Source of the DNA: Amphritea sp.
Lineage (GTDB): Bacteria; Pseudomonadota; Gammaproteobacteria; Pseudomonadales; Balneatricaceae
NCBI RefSeq assembly: GCF_016744155.1
Contig: NZ_JADGEW010000014.1
Location: 1-64,000, forward strand
Length of the DNA stretch: 64,000 nucleotides
Direction of reading: 5' to 3'
Shown: piece after piece, positions 57,214-64,000 of the stretch
Position numbering within the stretch: the stretch's first letter is position 1
Layout: each line of letters begins with the position of its first letter
Program-made: the position numbers and the translations under genes
The notes under the pieces: model-generated
The model's database searches: none
What the model was told of the DNA's origin: nothing
What the model saw: the letters and a program-made list of their open reading frames with translations, nothing else

Positions 57214-58556
57214 TGGCTGATCTATTTGATGATCTCCAGCCCAGTTATGAACCACTGGCCGCCCGGATGCGACCCCGGAGTCTCGAAGAATATTGCGGTC
57301 AGCAGCACCTGCTCGGTGCTGATAAACCCCTGCGTAAAGCGTTGGAACTGGGTGCGATTCACTCAATGATACTCTGGGGGCCTCCTGGAGTTGGAAAGAC
57401 CACGTTGGCCCGCTTACTGGCTCATCAGGTTGATGCACACTTTATTAGCCTCTCTGCGGTCCTATCCGGTGTTAAGGATATTCGTGCTGCAGTGGATCAG
57501 GCCTTACAGGTTAAAGCTCAATCGGGACGTAAAACCATCCTCTTTGTTGATGAGGTGCATAGATTTAATAAGTCCCAACAGGATGCGTTTCTTCCTTTTA
57601 TCGAAGATGGCACATTCCTGTTTGTCGGTGCGACGACTGAAAACCCCTCTTTTGAGCTAAATAATGCGTTACTTTCCAGGGCCAGGGTGTATTTGTTACG
57701 CAGCCTTGAGCTTGAAGATATTCAATCGCTGCTACTGCGAGCGCTCAATGACCAGGAGCAGGGTATAACCCAACAGCCCTTGGTCTTTGAAGACGGTGCG
57801 CTTGAAAAACTGGCATCGGCCGCCGATGGCGATGGCAGACGGGGGCTGAATCTACTGGAGATTGCTGCTGATCTGGCCGACTATGATGGCTCTGAATATA
57901 GAATCGGACCACAGATAATTGAGGAAGTGCTCAAGTCCAGTGCCCGACGTTACGATAAACAGGGTGATCTGTTTTACGATATGATCTCGGCATTCCATAA
58001 GTCGGTTAGGGGGTCATCCCCTGATGGTGCCTTATATTGGTACTGCCGGATGTTAGATGGGGGGTGCGATCCGCTTTATATCGCACGTCGCCTGGTAGCA
58101 ATCGCATCCGAAGATATCGGCAATGCCGATCCCCGTGCGATGCAGGTTGCACTGTCGGCCTGGGATGTTTTTGAACGGGTAGGGCCCGCAGAAGGTGAAC
58201 GGGCAATCGCTCAAGCAGCCATCTATTGTGCCAGCGCGCCTAAGAGTTATGCGGTTTACCAGGCGTTTAATCAAGCTATGGCCGATGTACGCAGCGATCC
58301 AGGCTATGAAGTGCCCGAGCATCTTCGTAATGCACCGACCAGTCTTATGAAGGATTTGGGTTATGGTGCAGAATACCGTTATGCCCATAATGAACCCGAT
58401 GCTTATGCGGCAGGTGAGTCATATCTGCCTGAAGAGATTGCTGATCGAAAATATTACCAGCCGGAACCTCGCGGCTTAGAAATTCGCATAGGTGAAAAGC
58501 TAAAGCGCTTAGAAGCGCTGGACCTCTCCAGCCATAAACAACGATATAAGGAATAG
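57213..58556 (+). CDS. rarA: replication-associated recombination protein RarA
   Basis: RarA (MgsA) is an AAA+ ATPase related to clamp loaders that acts at stalled replication forks. The 447-residue protein has [18 protein letters not shown], Walker [12 protein letters not shown], Walker [17 protein letters not shown], and sensor [18 protein letters not shown], followed by the tetramerisation domain. Translation is coupled to lolA by a one-base overlap, and crcB begins three bases after its stop. Confidence 0.96.
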   Translation: MADLFDDLQPSYEPLAARMRPRSLEEYCGQQHLLGADKPLRKALELGAIHSMILWGPPGVGKTTLARLLAHQVDAHFISLSAVLSGVKDIRAAVDQALQVKAQSGRKTILFVDEVHRFNKSQQDAFLPFIEDGTFLFVGATTENPSFELNNALLSRARVYLLRSLELEDIQSLLLRALNDQEQGITQQPLVFEDGALEKLASAADGDGRRGLNLLEIAADLADYDGSEYRIGPQIIEEVLKSSARRYDKQGDLFYDMISAFHKSVRGSSPDGALYWYCRMLDGGCDPLYIARRLVAIASEDIGNADPRAMQVALSAWDVFERVGPAEGERAIAQAAIYCASAPKSYAVYQAFNQAMADVRSDPGYEVPEHLRNAPTSLMKDLGYGAEYRYAHNEPDAYAAGESYLPEEIADRKYYQPEPRGLEIRIGEKLKRLEALDLSSHKQRYKE

Positions 58557-58559
58557 TTC

Positions 58560-60234
<1,675 letters not shown>

Positions 60235-60271
60235 TACTCTCAGGTTAAGCTCTTTTATTGAATTTAAAACT

Positions 60272-60296
60272 AAAAAAGCGCCTAGGGCGCTTTTTT
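60272..60296. terminator. bidirectional terminator after serS
   Basis: AAAAAAGCGCC and GGCGCTTTTTT pair around a 3-nt loop; it also serves the convergent HDOD gene. Confidence 0.9.
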
Positions 60297-60320
60297 AATA
60301 TCTATTCATAATTGATTTAA

Positions 60321-61589
60321 TTACTCATGCATCGCCTGCATCGAACTTTCAGTCCAGTTAATGCTGTGGCGATACGCCGGCTTAAATAGCATCATCGGAA
60401 TACCACTACGTTTTACAATGCCCCATTCGCCATTTTCAAAGCTGATAACCGCATGAAGCAGCTGACCAAGGGGTCCATGATGATTCAAAACAGCCTCTCT
60501 GACTTCATCATCTATGGAGATTTGGTCCAGAATAACCTCAAGTCGTGTCTCTAATAGCAGATCAAGTTGTGAGAGCATACCCACCAAAAAAGCGATCTCT
60601 GGTTTGCCTGTATTAGTGAGTTCTGCCAGTAGTTCACACATGCGCGCCCGTGCGATCAGGTTACGTGACCACTCTTCAGGCTTGCCGTCTTGATTACTGA
60701 GCATAATGATCATCGCCCAGCTGCGAATCTGATCCAGCCCCAACATTACAACAGCCTGCTGTAAGGATTCAATTTTCGTTTCTAAGTTGTACGCTGCTGA
60801 ATTAATAACCCTGAGCATTTTAAAACTGAGGATAGGGTCCAGAATCACCATCCCTTCGATCTGTTGTGCAGTGATATCAGGTTTTTGTAATGCCTGAACC
60901 AACTGAAGTAACGCCGCACTTTTAGTTGATATTGAGTCCCTTTCGACCACGGTTGGCTTACTGATAAAGCCTCCCTGGAAGAGTTTAAATCCGGCGCTTT
61001 TACAGAGCTGTAGAGTTTTAAAGTCGGGTATGTTTTGAGCCAGCAGGGTGCTTTTAAGCTTCCTTAAAACTTTTAACATTCCTATTAACTTATTCCGGGG
61101 AGTTCGCGACATGTCGACTTTGATAATATTGACGAAACGAAGCAGCGGGAATAGTTCCTTTTGCAATGCAAAACCATCCAACACAATACGATAGCCATGC
61201 TGGCGCAATGAAGTCAGGCTGAATAACAAGCTGCGGGTAACTTTAGTGGTAGCGGGAAGCTCTATCAGCATGCTTCTCTTCGGTAGTTGAGGCAGCTCAG
61301 TTTCTGTCAGGAGTTCTGCTGAAAAGGGTAAAAACAGGGGGACTTTTCGGACGGTTCCGTCCTGGCTGAGACTGGCATAAGTGCTGAGTAGGATAGTGGC
61401 TGTAGATGGCCCATCAGAGAGTATAGCGTTTCCGGGCTCTAAGCTGTCTTCGTAGCGTAATTGATAAGAAACAACCTTCAACTGTTCGTTAAAGATAGGC
61501 TGCCTGACAATCAGGCCACCGCTTGTTTCCCTGGATGTATCTATTTGTTGTTCTGAATTCAATTGATCATGCCTAATGATTCGTTTCAC
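60321..61589 (-). CDS. HDOD-domain protein with degenerate EAL domain
   Basis: The 422-residue protein starts with an EAL-like half (VRQPIFNEQLKVVSYQLRYED, residues 28-48; KVDMSR near 158; KLFQGGFISKP near 200) and ends with an HDOD domain (QQIEGMVILDPILSFKMLRVINSAAY through MIIMLSNQ, residues 245-305, and HHGPLG near 370). The EAL motif itself is replaced (IELPATT), and the catalytic Glu and metal ligands are not seen, so c-di-GMP hydrolysis is unlikely. The layout matches the YuxH/CdgJ class, linked in other bacteria to motility and biofilm control. Confidence 0.85.
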   Translation of the reverse strand: MKRIIRHDQLNSEQQIDTSRETSGGLIVRQPIFNEQLKVVSYQLRYEDSLEPGNAILSDGPSTATILLSTYASLSQDGTVRKVPLFLPFSAELLTETELPQLPKRSMLIELPATTKVTRSLLFSLTSLRQHGYRIVLDGFALQKELFPLLRFVNIIKVDMSRTPRNKLIGMLKVLRKLKSTLLAQNIPDFKTLQLCKSAGFKLFQGGFISKPTVVERDSISTKSAALLQLVQALQKPDITAQQIEGMVILDPILSFKMLRVINSAAYNLETKIESLQQAVVMLGLDQIRSWAMIIMLSNQDGKPEEWSRNLIARARMCELLAELTNTGKPEIAFLVGMLSQLDLLLETRLEVILDQISIDDEVREAVLNHHGPLGQLLHAVISFENGEWGIVKRSGIPMMLFKPAYRHSINWTESSMQAMHE

Positions 61590-62050
61590 TCAGCGAGTAC
61601 AGCAAACACCACGCCCCATCTATTCACAAATAACACAGAAACCCCAATCTTGCATGAATACATTCCCCGATTCAGGTAACTGAGGGCGATTCAAACAAGT
61701 CCATGCCGTCTTAGCATACCCTGTGGATACAGGCTTTCAAAGTGGCTGAAGATCAAAGCAGCAATTAAAAGTATGTTCATTGCTTATCTCTGATTGATAA
61801 AGCTGAGACTAGGTTGTTTCTGCCAGCCTCTAAGAGCAACCATAGAGCGTCAAATAGCTTTGACAGTGCTTGGTAATCGATCGGGTTATTCAGTGGTGAT
61901 ATATTTTACTCAGTAGCATGCATTGCAATTATTCGCTCCTTTACTTAATGAAGTATTTCTTTAGGCTTACCTAAATCTCTTTAGAAAGCTAAGGGGCAAA
62001 GGTACAATTCCAAACGATCAAAAAAGCTATATAGCTGCTGCGGAGATAAA
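61590..62050. other. 461-bp gene-free region between the HDOD gene and the flavin hydroxylase gene
   Basis: The region separates two divergent genes and should hold both promoters. I see no open frame, hairpin with T-run, or repeat that I can support. A possible -35 TTGACA lies at 61861-61866 without a clear -10. The ubiF-like start is preceded by GGAG (62041-62044). Confidence 0.5.
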
Positions 62051-63271
62051 ATGAAAAATCGGTATGATCTGTTAATCATTGGGGGAGGTATGGTCGGCTC
62101 AACCATCGCTGCAGCCCTGGGTAATACAGACCTTAAAATTGCCGTAGTTGAGCAACAGTATCCCGTTGAATTCCAGCAAGGTTCAGAACACGATTTACGG
62201 GTATCTGCACTGAGCATTGCCTCGGAACAGATCCTGAAAAACCTTGAGATTTGGGACAGTATTAAGGCTCGACGTAGTTGCCTCTATCGTCGCATGAAGA
62301 TATGGGAGAGCAATGAAAATCAGGCCTCTACCGAGTTTAATAGTGATGATATCGGCGCTGAACATCTTGGTTATATTGTCGAAAACAGAGTTATACAGCT
62401 GTCTTTATTAGAAAAGTTAAAACAGTTTAATAACGTAGAATTGATCTGTCCAGGCGATACTATTTCAATTGATTACTCGCCTGGTTGTAGCTTGGTTCAA
62501 CTGGCCGATGGTAGGGAGTTAATTGGTAAGTTGCTAGTGGCTGCTGATGGCGGCATGTCTAAAGTCAGAGCAGCAGCCGGTATTGGTGTGCATAGCTGGG
62601 ATTACGATCAACATGCTTTAGTTGCTTCAGTAGTAACTGAACTGCCACAACAGGACATCACTTGGCAGCAGTTTACACCGAATGGCCCATTAGCCTTTCT
62701 GCCTCTCTCAGGAAATCGGGCATCGCTGGTATGGTATAACCGTCCAGCTGAGGTTAAACGCCTCTTACAGCTGGATGACCAGCAATTTACCAATGAGTTG
62801 GTTAAGGCCTTTCCGGATCGTCTTGGCAAGATTGAGTCTATTCTGGAACGAGGCGCTTTTCCGCTTCGCAGACAGCATGCTCAGGAATATGTGAAGGAGG
62901 GCGTTGCTCTGGCAGGGGACTCTGCGCATATGATTAATCCATTAGCTGGCCAGGGCGTTAACATCGGGCTTTTAGATGCTGCAGTACTTGCTGAAACTAT
63001 TTTGGCTGGGCATAAAGAAGGGACCGACATCAGCGACCTTAGACTATTGAAGCGCTATGAGCAGCAGCGACGTAATCATAATCTGATGATGATGCAGCTA
63101 ATGGACGGTTTCTATCGAATCTTTTCTAATGACCTGCTGCCATTGAAATTGTTGCGTAATCTGGGACTGGGGGCGGCTGAAAGGTTGAAGCCTGCTAAAA
63201 ACAGAGTGATGCGTTTTGCCATGGGGCTGGAGGGGCGATTACCAGCCCTTGCCAAAAGCGAGAAGCGTTAA
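62051..63271 (+). CDS. ubiF: UbiH/UbiF/UbiI-family FAD monooxygenase, closest to UbiF
   Basis: This family hydroxylates the ubiquinone ring using O2. The 406-residue protein has the FAD motif IIGGGMVGSTIAAAL, the DLRVSALSIAS segment, ADGGMSKVRAAAGI, and GDSAHMINPLAGQGVNIGL. The stretch TWQQFTPNGPLAFLPLSG with ASLVWYNRPAEV and GAFPLRRQHAQEYV follows E. coli UbiF more closely than UbiI, as far as memory allows, which would mean hydroxylation at C6. UbiI or a broad-specificity relative remains possible. It is monocistronic, ended by the hairpin at 63306-63340. Confidence 0.75.
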   Translation: MKNRYDLLIIGGGMVGSTIAAALGNTDLKIAVVEQQYPVEFQQGSEHDLRVSALSIASEQILKNLEIWDSIKARRSCLYRRMKIWESNENQASTEFNSDDIGAEHLGYIVENRVIQLSLLEKLKQFNNVELICPGDTISIDYSPGCSLVQLADGRELIGKLLVAADGGMSKVRAAAGIGVHSWDYDQHALVASVVTELPQQDITWQQFTPNGPLAFLPLSGNRASLVWYNRPAEVKRLLQLDDQQFTNELVKAFPDRLGKIESILERGAFPLRRQHAQEYVKEGVALAGDSAHMINPLAGQGVNIGLLDAAVLAETILAGHKEGTDISDLRLLKRYEQQRRNHNLMMMQLMDGFYRIFSNDLLPLKLLRNLGLGAAERLKPAKNRVMRFAMGLEGRLPALAKSEKR

Positions 63272-63305
63272 CTTATGAGTAATTCCTACATACCGATCTA
63301 GTAAA

Positions 63306-63340
63306 ACAAAAAAACGGAGCCAAATGGCTCCGTTTTTTTT
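63306..63340. terminator. bidirectional terminator between the hydroxylase and phasin genes
   Basis: AAAAACGGAGCC and GGCTCCGTTTTT pair around AAAT, with long A- and T-runs; the flanking genes converge. Confidence 0.92.
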
Positions 63341-63367
63341 CCTATAAACCTATGTTTATAAGATTGT

Positions 63368-64000
63368 TTACTTAGCTTTTGGTGCTGCTGGCTTAGCTTT
63401 AGGAGCTGCTGCTTTAGGAGCTGCTGCTTTAGGAGCTGCTGCTTTAGGTGCCGCTGCTTTAGGTGCCGCTGCTTTAGGTGCCGCTGCTTTAGGTGCCGCT
63501 TTCTTAGGAGCTGCTGCTGCTTTAGGAGCTGCTTTCTTAGGAGCTGCTGCTGCTTTAGGAGCTGCTTTCTTAGCAGGTGCTGCTGCTGGCTTAGCTTTTG
63601 GCGCAGCCTTAGGTGCTGCTTTAGCTTCAGTAGCAGGAGTCATGAACTTGCTAAGGTCTTCAAAGTAGTTCATGTCTTTAAGGCCTAAACCTTCAAAGCT
63701 CTTATCGATTACAGCCTTCAGCTCTACTTTAGCAGAACTCAATGCAGCCATCTCTTCTTCCGCAACGCTGGTCAATCTTGTCTCTAGCTGCTTTACGTAC
63801 TCAACCTGAAGGTCAATTGCTTCTTTAGGATCTTTGATAGAAGACAGAGCCTGCATCTGCGCCATGGTGGCATTTACAAAGTCGGAAACATAACGAGATT
63901 GCAGTTCAATTAATTTCTCTGCAGCTTTCTTGTTAATTTCAGCCATATCAACAACTGGCTTCATGTTTTCCTGAACGTCCTTCATCATATCTTCGTACAT
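63368..64000 (-). CDS. phasin-family protein with Lys/Ala/Pro-rich PhaF-like tail
   Basis: Residues 1-120 form a helical phasin domain (AAEKLIELQSRYVSDFVNATMAQMQAL, then YVKQLETRLTS), the kind that coats polyhydroxyalkanoate granules. Residues 126-210 are a low-complexity tail of repeated KAAPKAAA units, rich in Lys, like the DNA-binding tail of Pseudomonas PhaF that ties granules to the nucleoid. The ATG lies on the last three bases of the window, so an upstream start cannot be excluded. The tail is encoded by tandem 9-18-nt repeats (about 63370-63620). Confidence 0.8.
   Translation of the reverse strand: MYEDMMKDVQENMKPVVDMAEINKKAAEKLIELQSRYVSDFVNATMAQMQALSSIKDPKEAIDLQVEYVKQLETRLTSVAEEEMAALSSAKVELKAVIDKSFEGLGLKDMNYFEDLSKFMTPATEAKAAPKAAPKAKPAAAPAKKAAPKAAAAPKKAAPKAAAAPKKAAPKAAAPKAAAPKAAAPKAAAPKAAAPKAAAPKAKPAAPKAK
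63370..63620. repeat. tandem coding repeats of the phasin tail
   Basis: Units such as GCTGCTTTAGGAGCT and GCCGCTTTAGGTGCC recur in frame. Their near identity suggests recent expansion and likely length variation between strains. Confidence 0.75.

Noticed and set aside
58557-58559. Fluoride riboswitch before crcB
   Set aside because: Only three bases separate rarA and crcB, so there is no room for one.
63370-63620. CRISPR-like array
   Set aside because: The repeats are short, contiguous, in frame and without unique spacers; they encode the phasin tail.

Overview
The window looks like chromosome of a marine gammaproteobacterium of the Oceanospirillales type (Amphritea, Neptunomonas and Marinobacterium are the kind of relatives suggested; the genus is inference). 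Two conserved blocks have Pseudomonas-like gene order: roxA-trmJ / purB-hflD-mnmA-nudJ / rluE, and cspD<>clpS-clpA / infA-bpt-aat-trxB<>ftsK-lolA-rarA-crcB-serS. I see no phage, integrase, intact insertion sequence, CRISPR array, tRNA or rRNA gene.

Layout. 1-1000: end of an HD-domain hydrolase gene, a lipocalin-like gene, short repeats. 949-3701: an oxygen-independent ubiquinone hydroxylation module, ubiT (+) facing ubiVU (-), with a perfect FNR/Anr box at each outer edge. 3994-6481: pabB and an alpha/beta hydrolase. 6601-13853: the 2-methylcitrate (propionate) operon, GntR regulator-prpB-prpC-acnD-prpF, with a promoter and palindromic operator in front, two large intergenic palindromes inside and a strong terminator behind. 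13927-20081: VOC protein, CPA2 antiporter, lpxH-ppiB, glnS, and a hemerythrin-like gene with an FNR-type promoter. 20282-23884: a single-chain pyruvate:ferredoxin oxidoreductase (nifJ). 24157-29918: cysS, then a TIGR04282-like protein, a radical SAM enzyme, a TIGR04283-like glycosyltransferase and an ABC exporter, the least understood group here. 29943-34282: crotonase, cupin, ompW (FNR-like box), MFS transporter and a possible ADP-ribosyltransferase-fold protein. 34494-38886: two nearly identical isocitrate lyase genes around a LysR regulator. 39471-60234: the two housekeeping blocks. 60321-64000: an EAL/HDOD protein, a UbiF-like flavin hydroxylase and a phasin with a long Lys/Ala/Pro tail.

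How the genes work together. Two themes recur. The first is carbon from acetate, fatty acids and propionate: methylcitrate cycle, duplicated glyoxylate-shunt lyase, crotonase and a storage-granule phasin. The second is life at changing oxygen: UbiUVT (no O2) beside a UbiF-like monooxygenase (O2-dependent) for the same cofactor, PFOR, a hemerythrin, and OmpW. Four promoters in the window carry exact or one-mismatch FNR/Anr boxes; in two of them a TACTAT -10 element sits at exactly the class II activator spacing. The protein-quality-control block holds a full N-degron pathway (Aat and Bpt as tagging enzymes, ClpS as adaptor, ClpA as unfoldase; ClpP is not in the window).
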